12,765 nucleotides of DNA from Actinomycetota bacterium. Its GTDB lineage: Bacteria; Actinomycetota; Actinomycetes; Nanopelagicales; Nanopelagicaceae. The notes under the pieces are model-generated. The model saw only the letters and a list, made by a program, of their open reading frames with translations, had not been told where the DNA came from and ran no database searches. The position numbers were made by a program, and so were the translations under genes. Positions 1 to 8,055 of the stretch are shown one piece after another; position 1 is the first letter of the stretch, and each line of letters opens with the position of its first letter. The stretch lies in NCBI GenBank assembly GCA_009705185.1, contig WLCS01000013.1, positions 1 to 12,765 on the forward strand, in the 5' to 3' direction.

Positions 1-5
1 CTCAT
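1..5 (-). CDS. Start of the next gene of the suf operon (probably sufC)
   Basis: Only the start codon is visible: ATG at 5-3 on the minus strand, cut by the window edge. A ribosome binding site GGAG lies at 15-12, six bases upstream, and the gene would start 11 bp after the ferredoxin stop. In actinobacterial suf operons the gene after sufD and the Rieske-type ferredoxin is usually sufC, the ABC-type ATPase of the SufBCD scaffold. The identity is inferred from gene order only; no protein sequence supports it. Confidence 0.5.
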
Positions 6-16
6 ATCTATCTCCG

Positions 17-313
17 TTACATCTCTACCGTGACGGAGTCTCCGTCGATGGTTACTGGGTAAGTCTTGACTGGTGCTACTGCTGGCGGTGTCAACGCTTC
101 ACCTGTGCGAAGGTCAAACTCTGCGCCGTGAAGCCAGCACTCGATTTTAAAATCTGCAATATCTCCTTCAGAAAGGGATGCATCTGAATGGCTGCACACG
201 TCTCCGATCGCGAAAACTTCCGCGCCAATTCGTGCAACACAAATTGATTCGCCATTCTTTTCGATGCGAACTGGCTTGCCTTCGGCAAGGGTTGCTAATG
301 AAATGTCTGACAT
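17..313 (-). CDS. Rieske-type [2Fe-2S] ferredoxin of the suf operon
   Basis: A small soluble Rieske protein of 98 aa. The cluster motif is complete: C40-x-H42 and C59-x2-H62, the two Cys/two His pattern that binds a [2Fe-2S] cluster. There is no signal peptide or membrane anchor, so it is the cytoplasmic ferredoxin type seen in aromatic-ring dioxygenase systems, not the cytochrome bc1 type. Its ATG (313-311) directly follows the sufD TAG, so translation is probably coupled. Such ferredoxins often sit between sufD and sufC in actinobacteria and are often annotated as dioxygenase ferredoxin subunits. No oxygenase lies nearby, so a role as an electron carrier for cluster assembly is more likely, but this is inferred from position. 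Confidence 0.9.
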   Translation of the reverse strand: MSDISLATLAEGKPVRIEKNGESICVARIGAEVFAIGDVCSHSDASLSEGDIADFKIECWLHGAEFDLRTGEALTPPAVAPVKTYPVTIDGDSVTVEM

Positions 314-1405
314 CTACTTGCCGGCCTTTGCTAGTTCTTCGTCAATTCGATTCATGATGCGATCTTGAATTTCTTCGATATTTATCTCAGAGACAATCTC
401 ATTGAAGAATCCTCGAATAACGAGACGACGAGCATCCTCAACGTTAATTCCGCGAGACATTAAGTAGAACAACTGTTCGTCATCAAAACGACCAGTTGTA
501 GATGCGTGTCCTGCTCCTACGATTTCGCCTGTTTCGATTTCAAGATTCGGTACTGAATCTGCGCGAGCACCATCTGAGAGAAGCAAATTACGATTGAGTT
601 CGTATGTATCTGTACCTTCAGCTGCTGCTCGAATGAAGACGTCACCAATCCAGACAGTGTGCGCCTTGTCGCCAGCGAGTGCGCCCTTGTAATTAACACG
701 CGACTTAGCATGTGGAACTTTGTGGTCTACAAACATGCGGTGTTCGAAGAACTGCCCCGCAGTTGCAAAGTAAACGCCCGATAAATCACATGATGCACCT
801 GGTGCGATGAAATCTACTGTCGGCAGAAGACGTACAACATCTCCCCCAATAGTGATAACGATTGATTTAAACGTTGCATCTCTATCGACAACAGCATGAT
901 GACGTGCTGCATGAATTGTCTTCGCACCCCACTCTTGAAGAGAGATGAATGTGAGGTGAGCACCTGCAGAGACTTGAAATTCAAGATCTTCAGCGAGGTG
1001 GGTGTCGCCAGTATTCTCAATGACGACAGTTGCTTTGGAGTTCACACCTGCTTTGATAAGAACGCGTGAAAATTCTGCATCGTGAGTTCCGCCTGAGGCG
1101 CGACCAAGAAAAATCGGCTCCGCTATTTCAGAATTTGCGGCGATCGAAAGAACGGCCGCAGAATTGGTGAAATCTCGAACACGATTAACAATCGCGTCAT
1201 CTGTCTGAGTAAGCGGAGCGCTTTCCTCGTGCGTGAAAGTCACACCTTGAGAAAGCGCGTTCTTAGCAACAAGTGAGTTTCTGGTAACGGGAGTTGCAGT
1301 TCCGTCATGCATTCCGCCTAAACGCTTCAGTGGAGTAAAGCGCCAGGCTTCCTCGCGTCCAGTGGGAGTGTGATTCTCTAAGAGATTAGATTGAAGAGTT
1401 GTCAT
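314..1405 (-). CDS. sufD: Fe-S cluster assembly protein SufD
   Basis: SufD of 363 aa, a subunit of the cytoplasmic SufBCD scaffold on which Fe-S clusters are built. The variable N-terminal part carries the REEAWRFTPL motif (residues 17-26) typical of SufD. The beta-helix core follows, and the C-terminal region has [21 protein letters not shown] (298-318 region) shared with SufB. H300 matches the conserved SufD histidine (H360 of E. coli by remembered alignment) implicated in iron handling. The start ATG overlaps the sufB stop by one base (TAATG), and its stop abuts the start of the Rieske ferredoxin, so sufB, sufD and the ferredoxin are probably translated in a coupled way. The length is slightly short for the family (about 370-430 aa) but the ends look intact. 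Confidence 0.96.
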   Translation of the reverse strand: MTTLQSNLLENHTPTGREEAWRFTPLKRLGGMHDGTATPVTRNSLVAKNALSQGVTFTHEESAPLTQTDDAIVNRVRDFTNSAAVLSIAANSEIAEPIFLGRASGGTHDAEFSRVLIKAGVNSKATVVIENTGDTHLAEDLEFQVSAGAHLTFISLQEWGAKTIHAARHHAVVDRDATFKSIVITIGGDVVRLLPTVDFIAPGASCDLSGVYFATAGQFFEHRMFVDHKVPHAKSRVNYKGALAGDKAHTVWIGDVFIRAAAEGTDTYELNRNLLLSDGARADSVPNLEIETGEIVGAGHASTTGRFDDEQLFYLMSRGINVEDARRLVIRGFFNEIVSEINIEEIQDRIMNRIDEELAKAGK

Positions 1406-2814
1406 TAACCGACTGCGCCTTCCATCTGAAGTTCGATAAGTCGATTGAGCTCGAGTGCGTATTCCATTGGTAGCTCACGAGCAATAGGCTCAATGAATCC
1501 GCGAACAATCATTGCCATCGCTTCATCTTCGTTTAATCCGCGTGACATGAGATAGAAGAGTTGATCATCAGAAATTTTTGAGACTGTTGCCTCGTGACCC
1601 ATAGAAACATCATCTTCACGAATATCTACATATGGGTAGGTGTCTGAACGGGAAATAGTGTCTACCAACAGAGCATCACATTTCACAGTACTTGCTGAAT
1701 GGTGTGCACCTTCCTGGACCTGAACGAGTCCACGGTAGGACGTGCGTCCTCCACCGCGTGCTACAGATTTCGAAATAACTGAAGACGATGTGTATGGAGC
1801 GGCGTGAACCATTTTTGCTCCTGAATCCTGATGCTGCCCAGGACCAGCAAAAGCTAATGAAAGTGTTTCACCCTTTGCATGTGGACCCATCAACATTACT
1901 GCTGGATATTTCATTGTCACTTTAGAACCGATGTTTCCATCAACCCATTCCATCGTCGCGCCTTCAGCGCATGTTGCACGCTTGGTGACGAGGTTGTACA
2001 CATTGTTAGACCAGTTTTGAATTGTTGTGTAACGAACGCGAGCACCCTTTTTCACAATGATTTCAACAACTGCTGAGTGCAACGAATCTGATTTGTAGAT
2101 AGGCGCTGTACAACCTTCAACATAGTGAATGTAAGAATCTTCATCAGCGATGATTAGAGTACGTTCGAACTGGCCCATGTTCTCTGTGTTGATACGGAAA
2201 TATGCTTGTAGTGGAATATCTACGTGAACACCCTTTGGTACGTAAATAAATGAACCACCAGACCACACCGAAGTATTGAGTGCGGCAAATTTATTGTCGC
2301 CCACTGGAATAACACTTCCGAAGTACTCTTTAAAGAGTTCAGGATGCTGCTTCAAGCCACTATCTGTATCAAGGAAGATTACGCCTTGCTTCTCTAAATC
2401 TTCACGAATGGAGTGATATACAACTTCGGATTCATACTGCGCCGCGACTCCCGAGACTAAGCGTTGCTTCTCTGCTTCTGGAATACCAAGGCGGTCATAA
2501 GTATTTTTAATATCATCTGGAAGGTCTTCCCATGTTGCAGCTTGCTTCTCTGTTGAACGCACGAAATATTTAATGGTGTCAAAGAAAATCCCACTGAGAT
2601 CAGACCCCCACGATGGCATCGGCTTCTTATAAAACAGCCCTAAACCCTTGAGGCGTAACTCGAGCATCCATTCAGGCTCATTCTTTTTCGCACTAATGTC
2701 TCGAACAACTTCCTCGCTCAACCCACGTTTTGCATTGGCGCTAGCATCGTTGTTATCAGACCAGCCGTATTCGTAGTTACCGAGGCCGTCGAGTTCTGGA
2801 TGTGCTGTTGTCAT
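1405..2814 (-). CDS. sufB: Fe-S cluster assembly protein SufB
   Basis: SufB of 469 aa, the core scaffold subunit of SufBCD, which receives sulfur and builds the nascent cluster. The sequence is strongly conserved: N-terminal [12 protein letters not shown] (47-58), the [11 protein letters not shown] segment (74-84), [13 protein letters not shown] (184-196) and C-terminal [12 protein letters not shown] (416-427). Cysteines lie at 235, 282 and 379. C379 and E408 (in GHEATVS) line up with the essential C405 and E434 of E. coli SufB, at the same 29-residue spacing. The ATG overlaps the sufR TGA by four bases (ATGA), and AAAGG lies about eight bases upstream. Co-transcription with the repressor SufR places it under Fe-S feedback control. 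Confidence 0.98.
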   Translation of the reverse strand: MTTAHPELDGLGNYEYGWSDNNDASANAKRGLSEEVVRDISAKKNEPEWMLELRLKGLGLFYKKPMPSWGSDLSGIFFDTIKYFVRSTEKQAATWEDLPDDIKNTYDRLGIPEAEKQRLVSGVAAQYESEVVYHSIREDLEKQGVIFLDTDSGLKQHPELFKEYFGSVIPVGDNKFAALNTSVWSGGSFIYVPKGVHVDIPLQAYFRINTENMGQFERTLIIADEDSYIHYVEGCTAPIYKSDSLHSAVVEIIVKKGARVRYTTIQNWSNNVYNLVTKRATCAEGATMEWVDGNIGSKVTMKYPAVMLMGPHAKGETLSLAFAGPGQHQDSGAKMVHAAPYTSSSVISKSVARGGGRTSYRGLVQVQEGAHHSASTVKCDALLVDTISRSDTYPYVDIREDDVSMGHEATVSKISDDQLFYLMSRGLNEDEAMAMIVRGFIEPIARELPMEYALELNRLIELQMEGAVG

Positions 2815-3485
2815 GAGTTCGCCTTTCCAGCGGTTGTTTTAGTTTTTCTTGCAGCAGGATTTGTGGGAATGTAAGTGGTGCAGACACCATCACCATGAGC
2901 GATGGTGGCAAGTCGTTGAACGTGTGTGCCGAGCAATTGAGAAAACACTTCAGTCTCTGCTTCGCATAATTGTGGGAACTCAGCAGCCACGTGCGCAATT
3001 GGGCAATGATGCTGACACAGTTGTTCGCCGTTAGCGCGAACTTCGATGCTTGCTGCATAACCTTGTTCGGTAAGAAAAGTTGCTAGCGCGTCCGACTTAT
3101 GCGATCTCTTTGCAAGTGCAATTTCAGCTTTTCGCTTGATGTCTTCTGCGCGACTTTCTGCAAAAGCTTGAACGAGGTGTTCCCCCGACTGAGCTGACAT
3201 AAATTTCAGAGCCGCAACCGCGAGGTCATCATATGAATGTTCAAATTTTTCACGACCACTATCGGTCATAACGAATACTTTTGATGGGCGTCCTCTGCCG
3301 CGAGAAAGTGCGGTGTGTGGTTCGCGCGCTTCTAAAATTCCATCAGCAACTAAGAGATCTAGGTGACGACGGATTCCGGCGGGTGTGAGTCCTAATCGCT
3401 CGCCTAGAACTACCGCCGTGGATGGCCCATTTTCAAGGACCGAGCGCGCCACAGCATCGCGAGTGCTGAGGTCATCGATTTTCAC
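2811..3485 (-). CDS. sufR: SufR, Fe-S-sensing transcriptional repressor of the suf operon
   Basis: A DNA-binding regulator of 224 aa from the chosen GTG at 3485. The N-terminal winged helix-turn-helix includes [20 protein letters not shown] and the wing GRGRPSKVF. The C-terminal half carries CQHHC, then C and GDGVC, giving Cys spacing C-x3-C-x12-C-x27-C, which fits actinobacterial SufR as I recall it. Holo-SufR binds a cluster and represses suf, and loss of the cluster relieves repression. The start could also be TTG at 3521 (236 aa), but that TTG has no ribosome binding site and fits as the -35 box. GTG at 3485 lies seven bases after a plausible -10, so the mRNA may be leaderless. A very basic tail follows the last cysteine. 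It is the first gene of the operon and overlaps sufB by four bases. Confidence 0.93.
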   Translation of the reverse strand: MKIDDLSTRDAVARSVLENGPSTAVVLGERLGLTPAGIRRHLDLLVADGILEAREPHTALSRGRGRPSKVFVMTDSGREKFEHSYDDLAVAALKFMSAQSGEHLVQAFAESRAEDIKRKAEIALAKRSHKSDALATFLTEQGYAASIEVRANGEQLCQHHCPIAHVAAEFPQLCEAETEVFSQLLGTHVQRLATIAHGDGVCTTYIPTNPAARKTKTTAGKANS

Positions 3486-3498
3486 AACAGTATTGTGA
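3482..3498. promoter_or_regulatory. Candidate SufR operator (TCACAA-N5-TTGTGA)
   Basis: A perfect 6+6 bp inverted repeat with a 5-bp spacer (TCACAACAGTATTGTGA). It covers the probable -10 box and the GTG start of sufR. It resembles the inverted repeats with TGTGA-type half-sites that I recall for mycobacterial SufR. Its place just where bound repressor would block RNA polymerase supports autoregulation. The assignment to SufR is inferred. Confidence 0.65.
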
Positions 3499-3521
3499 CG
3501 TAATTCCCCCTGCCCCGCCAA
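3492..3521 (-). promoter_or_regulatory. Candidate sufR promoter (leaderless)
   Basis: On the minus strand a -35-like TTGGCG (3521-3516) and a -10-like CACAAT (3497-3492) are separated by 18 bp. Each matches the sigma-70 consensus at four of six bases, including the key A and final T of the -10. The GTG start at 3485 would be the +1, so the transcript would have no leader. This explains the lack of a Shine-Dalgarno sequence. It is a pattern match by eye. Confidence 0.5.
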
Positions 3522-3528
3522 TCGAGCC

Positions 3529-3541
3529 GTAAGTGTCTTAC
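3529..3541. repeat. Short inverted repeat GTAAG-TGT-CTTAC
   Basis: Perfect 5-bp arms around a 3-bp spacer, in the middle of the divergent sufR-ctaA region and upstream of both promoters. It is short enough to be chance, but could be a binding site for a regulator serving either gene. Confidence 0.35.
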
Positions 3542-3545
3542 CCAG

Positions 3546-3565
3546 GCGTAGGTCATAGGCTACGC
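3546..3565. repeat. Inverted repeat GCGTAG-N8-CTACGC over the ctaA -10 region
   Basis: Perfect 6-bp arms (3546-3551 and 3560-3565) flank an 8-bp spacer. The right arm overlaps the likely ctaA -10 box TAGGCT. Its position fits an operator for a ctaA regulator. The regulator is unknown, and the half-site differs from the candidate SufR site. Confidence 0.4.
3556..3561 (+). promoter_or_regulatory. Candidate ctaA -10 box (TAGGCT), leaderless
   Basis: TAGGCT fits the actinobacterial TAnnnT -10 pattern and ends seven bases before the GTG at 3569, the spacing expected if the start codon is the first base of the mRNA. No ribosome binding site precedes that GTG. I see no convincing -35 box at the usual distance. 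Confidence 0.45.
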
Positions 3566-3568
3566 AGC

Positions 3569-4447
3569 GTGAGTAGGAGCGGAAATCTATCGAGGCGATT
3601 CTTGCCTGCTCTCACAGGGCTGCTTCTGTTTTTACAGGGCGCTCTGGTCGTCACTGGCGGCGCAGTTCGTCTGACCGGATCGGGACTTGGTTGTCCTACA
3701 TGGCCTGAGTGCACACCCGGTTCGTATCTACCAGTTGATGGCCAAGTCGAAGGAACGCTGCATTCATGGATTGAATTTGGAAATCGCCTTCTTACCTTCG
3801 CGCTTTTCTTTGCTGCGGTAGCAACGCTTTTCGCCATCATACGAAGTGGCAGACGCGATCTACGTTTTTTAGCTGCAACTCAAATATTAGGAATTCTTGG
3901 CCAGGGAGTACTTGGTGGAATCACCGTTCTCACTGATTTGAATCCACTCTCTGTTGCATCGCATTTCTTGCTTTCCACAATTCTTATTGCTGCTGCAACA
4001 TCACTTCATTCGCGCAGACGGCAACCGCACGTGAGAACGTCATCTACACAAGTGAGAATATCGCGCGTTTCTTTCTTTCATATTCTCTCAGCTTTTGTAG
4101 CAATTGCAATGGGAACGCTTGTGACAGGTACCGGCCCGCATGCTGGAGATCTTGACGCCCCTAGATTGAATTTTTCAATAACTACAATCACACGTTTTCA
4201 TAGCGCATCGGTATGGATTCTCATACTGCTCTCGATCTATTTTTATCGTTCGCCCGACCTCCGCTTTGAAACCAGACGGTGGTTACATATTTTCTTCTTC
4301 ATCACTGTCTTGCAAGGTGCCATTGGATACATTCAATATTTTCTTGGAGTTCCAGAACTACTCGTCGCAGCACATCTTTTAGGTTCAGTTTTAGTATGGA
4401 TCGCAGCGTGGCGCATCCGAATTTCTGTAGTACGTAAACCCGCATAA
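3569..4447 (+). CDS. ctaA: Heme A synthase CtaA (COX15 family)
   Basis: Integral membrane protein of 292 aa that oxidises the C8 methyl of heme O to a formyl group, giving heme A for aa3-type cytochrome oxidase. About eight hydrophobic segments are visible, in two four-helix halves. The four conserved heme-binding histidines are present: H65 (HSWIEFGNR), H132 (ASHFLLS), H211 (TRFHSASV) and H269 (AAHLLGS). RLTGSGLGCPTWPEC carries the loop cysteine pair C42/C48. The open frame extends to a GTG at 3533, but GTG at 3569 is preferred. It follows a TAnnnT box at leaderless spacing, and the extra 12 residues would be encoded by the inverted repeats of the intergenic region. Its partner ctaB, often close by, is absent from the window. 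Confidence 0.93.
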   Translation: MSRSGNLSRRFLPALTGLLLFLQGALVVTGGAVRLTGSGLGCPTWPECTPGSYLPVDGQVEGTLHSWIEFGNRLLTFALFFAAVATLFAIIRSGRRDLRFLAATQILGILGQGVLGGITVLTDLNPLSVASHFLLSTILIAAATSLHSRRRQPHVRTSSTQVRISRVSFFHILSAFVAIAMGTLVTGTGPHAGDLDAPRLNFSITTITRFHSASVWILILLSIYFYRSPDLRFETRRWLHIFFFITVLQGAIGYIQYFLGVPELLVAAHLLGSVLVWIAAWRIRISVVRKPA

Positions 4448-4451
4448 GGAG
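4446..4451 (+). promoter_or_regulatory. Ribosome binding site of tkt (AAGGAG)
   Basis: A full Shine-Dalgarno sequence that shares its first two A bases with the ctaA stop codon. It sits five bases before the tkt ATG, which fixes that start and suggests co-transcription with ctaA. Confidence 0.85.
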
Positions 4452-4456
4452 AAATA

Positions 4457-6520
4457 ATGTCAATCAATACCACGTCAAAGATTGCCGGATGGACTGAACT
4501 TGATGATCGAGCAGTTGCACACGCGCGAGCACTCGCTATGGATGCTGTTCAAAAAGTCGGAAATGGACACCCTGGCACTGCGATGGCACTTGCCCCTGTT
4601 GCTTACAATCTTTTCCAACGCCATTTGGTTCATGATCCTGCTGATCCTCATTGGCTAGGACGTGATCGATTTATTCTTTCGTGCGGACATTCATCACTCA
4701 CTCTTTACACTCAACTTTTCTTTAGCGGCTACGGCTTGGAAATGAGTGACCTACAGGCTTTCCGTACTTGGGATTCGCTCACACCTGGTCACCCAGAGTT
4801 TGGTCACACAGCAGGAGTTGAAATGACTACCGGTCCCCTCGGAGCTGGCGTTGCAACTTCTGTGGGATTTGCAATGGCTGCACGTTATGAACGCGGATTA
4901 TTTGATCCAACTGCCGCTTTAGGAACATCACCTTTTGACCATTCGATTTGGGTGATCTGTTCTGATGGTGATCTACAAGAAGGAGTTTCGGGAGAAGCAT
5001 CTTCACTTGCTGGCACCCAAGCACTTGGAAATCTCAATATTATTTATGACGACAATCGAATCTCTATCGAAGGTGATACACATGTGTCATTTACTGAAGA
5101 TGTCGCTGCGCGTTATCGTGCATACGGTTGGCACGTTCAAGATGTACCTGCGCGCAGTGATGGAAATATAGACCTAGCGGCACTTGATGCGGCGATGATT
5201 GCGGCTAAAGCCGAGACAACGAAACCATCACTTATTCGCATGCATTCAGTAATTGCATGGCCTGCTCCGAAGTTAAGAGGCACTGCGAAATCTCACGGAT
5301 CAGCACTTGGCGATGAGGAAATTGCTGCGACTAAGAAAGAGTTAGGACTAAATCCAGAAGAGAAGTTTGCAATGCCTGAGGATATTTTTGCTCATGTTCG
5401 TTCAGTGAAAGAACGCGGCGCCACCGCCCATAAAAACTGGAACGAGAAATTTGAACAATGGAAAAAGTCGAATCCAGATAAAGCTGTTCTTCTCGATCGA
5501 CTTGTGAAGCGCGAACTTCCAGCAGGGTGGGAGAAATCTCTACCTGTATTTGAAGCAGGAAAAGAGATTGCAACACGATCTGCATCAGGACTAGTTATCA
5601 ATGGAATTGCGAAAGTTCTTCCTGAATTCTGGGGTGGATCTTCTGACCTTGCTGATTCGAATATGACGACAATCGAAGAAGGAAAATCATTCCTTCCGGC
5701 TTCAAGTGAAATGAAAAATGCTGACCCATACGGTCGAATTATTCACTTTGGAATTCGCGAGCATGCAATGGGATCAATCATTAACGGAATCTCACTCCAC
5801 GGTTTAACTCGTTCATTTGGCGGAACATTTGCTGTCTTTAGCGACTATATGAGACCAGCTGTGCGTCTTGCTGCAATCATGGATATTGCTTCCACCTTTA
5901 TTTGGACACACGACTCGATTGGAGTCGGTGAAGATGGACCAACGCATCAACCAATCGAACATTTTGCAGCACTTCGCGCAATTCCGAACTTTGCAGTTCT
6001 GCGTCCAGCTGATGCAAATGAAGTTGCTGAGGCATGGAAGTGTGTGATTAAACGAAATAAACCTGCCGGTTTCTTACTTTCTCGTCAGAATTTGCGTATC
6101 GTCGATCGCGCAACGCACGGCGACGTTGCTGGCGTTAACAAGGGTGCTTACATTCTGAAAGAAGCATCTTCGACACCACGGGTTGTAATTATCGCAACAG
6201 GTTCTGAAGTTCCACTGGCTCTCGATTCACAAATTGCACTTGAAGCGAAGGGAATTTCTACACGAGTAGTAAGTGCGCCGTGTCTAGATTGGTTTAATGA
6301 GCAATCAGATACATATCGTGAATCCGTGCTTCCAAAGAGTGCGCTTCGCGTAAGTATCGAAGCGGGAATCTCTCTCGGTTGGCGTGAATACGTCGGAGAT
6401 AGCGGAATCATCATTGCACTTGATCATTACGGGGCCTCTGCGGCAGCACCAAAACTCTTCTCTGAATTCGGTTTCACTGTTGATCGAGTTGTTGGAGATG
6501 TCACGAAAGCTCTTGCGTAG
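4457..6520 (+). CDS. tkt: Transketolase
   Basis: Thiamine diphosphate enzyme of 687 aa that moves two-carbon ketol units between sugar phosphates in the non-oxidative pentose phosphate pathway. The N-terminal PP domain has GHPG (37-40), GHSS (77-80) and the ThDP/Mg motif SDGDLQEG (169-176) with N200. The substrate histidine lies in KSHGSALG (H279). The PYR domain carries the catalytic glutamate in FGIREHAMG (E435) and GEDGPTHQP (491-499). The C-terminal domain includes IATGSEVPLAL. Length is normal. The ATG follows a strong AAGGAG. The stop overlaps the pgi GTG by one base. No transaldolase gene follows, although tkt-tal is the usual actinobacterial order. Confidence 0.98.
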   Translation: MSINTTSKIAGWTELDDRAVAHARALAMDAVQKVGNGHPGTAMALAPVAYNLFQRHLVHDPADPHWLGRDRFILSCGHSSLTLYTQLFFSGYGLEMSDLQAFRTWDSLTPGHPEFGHTAGVEMTTGPLGAGVATSVGFAMAARYERGLFDPTAALGTSPFDHSIWVICSDGDLQEGVSGEASSLAGTQALGNLNIIYDDNRISIEGDTHVSFTEDVAARYRAYGWHVQDVPARSDGNIDLAALDAAMIAAKAETTKPSLIRMHSVIAWPAPKLRGTAKSHGSALGDEEIAATKKELGLNPEEKFAMPEDIFAHVRSVKERGATAHKNWNEKFEQWKKSNPDKAVLLDRLVKRELPAGWEKSLPVFEAGKEIATRSASGLVINGIAKVLPEFWGGSSDLADSNMTTIEEGKSFLPASSEMKNADPYGRIIHFGIREHAMGSIINGISLHGLTRSFGGTFAVFSDYMRPAVRLAAIMDIASTFIWTHDSIGVGEDGPTHQPIEHFAALRAIPNFAVLRPADANEVAEAWKCVIKRNKPAGFLLSRQNLRIVDRATHGDVAGVNKGAYILKEASSTPRVVIIATGSEVPLALDSQIALEAKGISTRVVSAPCLDWFNEQSDTYRESVLPKSALRVSIEAGISLGWREYVGDSGIIIALDHYGASAAAPKLFSEFGFTVDRVVGDVTKALA

Positions 6521-8055
6521 TGAAAATTACAGGTCCACTCTTACGTTCTGTTGATAGAGATTCAGATCTCTACAAGAAACTAAGAGATGCCCATGCAAGA
6601 ATCGCACAGAAGGATCCTCAGACTTGGGGAAATAAAGCGGCCGCTGAAGCGGCAGTGCGTTTGAATTGGATAGATCTCCCCCAATCCTCGGTCGCACTAC
6701 TGCCAACGATTGCCGAGATAGTTCAGAAATTTTCTACCAAGACTCGCGTTGTTCTCTGCGGTATGGGCGGTTCATCACTAGGACCTGAAGTAATTGCACA
6801 GAGTGCGCATAAGCCGCTCTTCATCTTTGACTCTACTGATCCAAATTATGCTCAGCACGCAATTGGAAATAATTTGGAGAATACGGTCGTTGTCGTAAGT
6901 TCTAAATCGGGATCAACGATTGAAACATCTTCACAGCGTGCGCTCTTTGAAGCCCAATTTCTCGCGGCTGGGCTTAATCCATTAGAACACATGCTCTTCG
7001 TAACAGACCCGCAATCACCTCTGGATAAAGAAGTTCGCGAACGTGGATACACCGTAATCAATGCTGACCCCAATGTGGGTGGCCGCTTTAGCGTTCTCGG
7101 AGCATTTGGATTGGTGCCAACAGCGTTAGCTGGAGTTAACGTTGAAAAAATCTTGCAGGATGCGCAAATTGAGCTCGCCAGTATTCTCAATGATCCAATG
7201 CAAGTCATTGATGTTGCATATGTATTGCTTACTCAGTCTGAGCAGTACATCGCTTTTACCGATGAAGCATCAGCAGTTCCTGGTCTCTCTGATTGGATAG
7301 AACAACTGATTGCCGAATCCACTGGCAAAGATTCTGTTGGTCGCTTGCCTATTGCTACAGAATCAATTGCTGCTGCAAAAGTTGGTGGTTCCCTAACTGT
7401 TTCTTTTGCCGGCACAGGTGCCGATATAGTCGTTGATGCCGCTCTGGGTGCACACTTTATTTTCTGGGAATGGCTCACGGCGTTACTAGGAGTTGGGTTA
7501 AAGATTGATCCATTTAATCAGCCAAATGTGACTGAAGCCAAAGAAAAAACTGCAGATTGTCTTTCAGAGTGGGGAAATCAGATTCCGCAGTTTGCGCCGC
7601 AATGCATTGATTCTGGAATTGAAATATTCGGTGATGGTCAATCACTCAAAGATTCCCTGGCAACATTTATCGAAGATGTAAAAGAAGGCGGCTACATTTC
7701 AATCATGGCCTACCTGGATAGAAGAGATGATGCCAAGATTGCAGAGCTTCGCGCCATATTGTCCGACAAATCTGGACGTCCAACATCTTTTGGATGGGGT
7801 CCTCGCTTCTTGCATTCAACAGGTCAGTTCCATAAAGGCGGTCAGAAAAATGGTTCGTTCTTGCAAATAACAGGTGAGACCGATGTGGATTTTGAGATTC
7901 CTGGTAAAGAATTTTCACTAAAGACACTTCTCTTTGCTCAAGCAATTGGAGATAACCGCGCCCTTGCTACAAGAAAATACCCGCTTCTTCGCCTGCATTT
8001 GCAGAACAGAAAAGCGGGTATTGATCAGCTTATTAAAGCTGCAAAAAGCTTGTAA
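6520..8055 (+). CDS. pgi: Glucose-6-phosphate isomerase
   Basis: Cytoplasmic enzyme of 511 aa that interconverts glucose-6-phosphate and fructose-6-phosphate. The SIS-type sugar isomerase core shows CGMGGSSLGPEV (80-91), the phosphate-binding SSKSGSTIET (127-136), NVGGRFSVLGAFGLVP (185-200), ESTGKDS (266-272) and GPRFLHSTGQFHKGGQ (427-442), which includes the catalytic-site histidine H432. It resembles the isomerase half of actinobacterial transaldolase/phosphoglucose isomerase fusion proteins more than the classic 550-aa enzyme, but there is no transaldolase domain and the N-terminus looks natural. The GTG start overlaps the tkt TAG (TAGTG), so it probably depends on translational coupling. 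The stop abuts the rbpA stop on the other strand, and its last 80 bases contain an antisense terminator hairpin. Confidence 0.94.
   Translation: MKITGPLLRSVDRDSDLYKKLRDAHARIAQKDPQTWGNKAAAEAAVRLNWIDLPQSSVALLPTIAEIVQKFSTKTRVVLCGMGGSSLGPEVIAQSAHKPLFIFDSTDPNYAQHAIGNNLENTVVVVSSKSGSTIETSSQRALFEAQFLAAGLNPLEHMLFVTDPQSPLDKEVRERGYTVINADPNVGGRFSVLGAFGLVPTALAGVNVEKILQDAQIELASILNDPMQVIDVAYVLLTQSEQYIAFTDEASAVPGLSDWIEQLIAESTGKDSVGRLPIATESIAAAKVGGSLTVSFAGTGADIVVDAALGAHFIFWEWLTALLGVGLKIDPFNQPNVTEAKEKTADCLSEWGNQIPQFAPQCIDSGIEIFGDGQSLKDSLATFIEDVKEGGYISIMAYLDRRDDAKIAELRAILSDKSGRPTSFGWGPRFLHSTGQFHKGGQKNGSFLQITGETDVDFEIPGKEFSLKTLLFAQAIGDNRALATRKYPLLRLHLQNRKAGIDQLIKAAKSL
7976..8022 (-). terminator. Probable terminator of the whiA-rbpA operon, inside pgi
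   Basis: An 11-bp perfect inverted repeat, AATACCCGCTT at 7976-7986 and AAGCGGGTATT at 8012-8022. An inner inverted repeat CTGCA-TT-TGCAG lies at 7993-8004. Read on the minus strand, the stem is followed at once by a T-rich run (TATTTTCTT), as in a rho-independent terminator, 33 bases after the rbpA stop. Read on the plus strand, no T-run follows. The hairpin therefore most likely ends minus-strand transcription, although it lies within the pgi coding sequence. Confidence 0.72.

Noticed and set aside
3486..3521. N-terminal extension of SufR from the TTG at 3521
   Set aside because: There is no ribosome binding site, the TTG fits as a -35 box, and the extension would be encoded by the operator and promoter. 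GTG at 3485 is preferred, though 3521 cannot be excluded.
3533..3568. N-terminal extension of CtaA from the GTG at 3533
   Set aside because: The extra 12 residues run through the -10 box and two inverted repeats and do not look like a CtaA N-terminus. There is no ribosome binding site.
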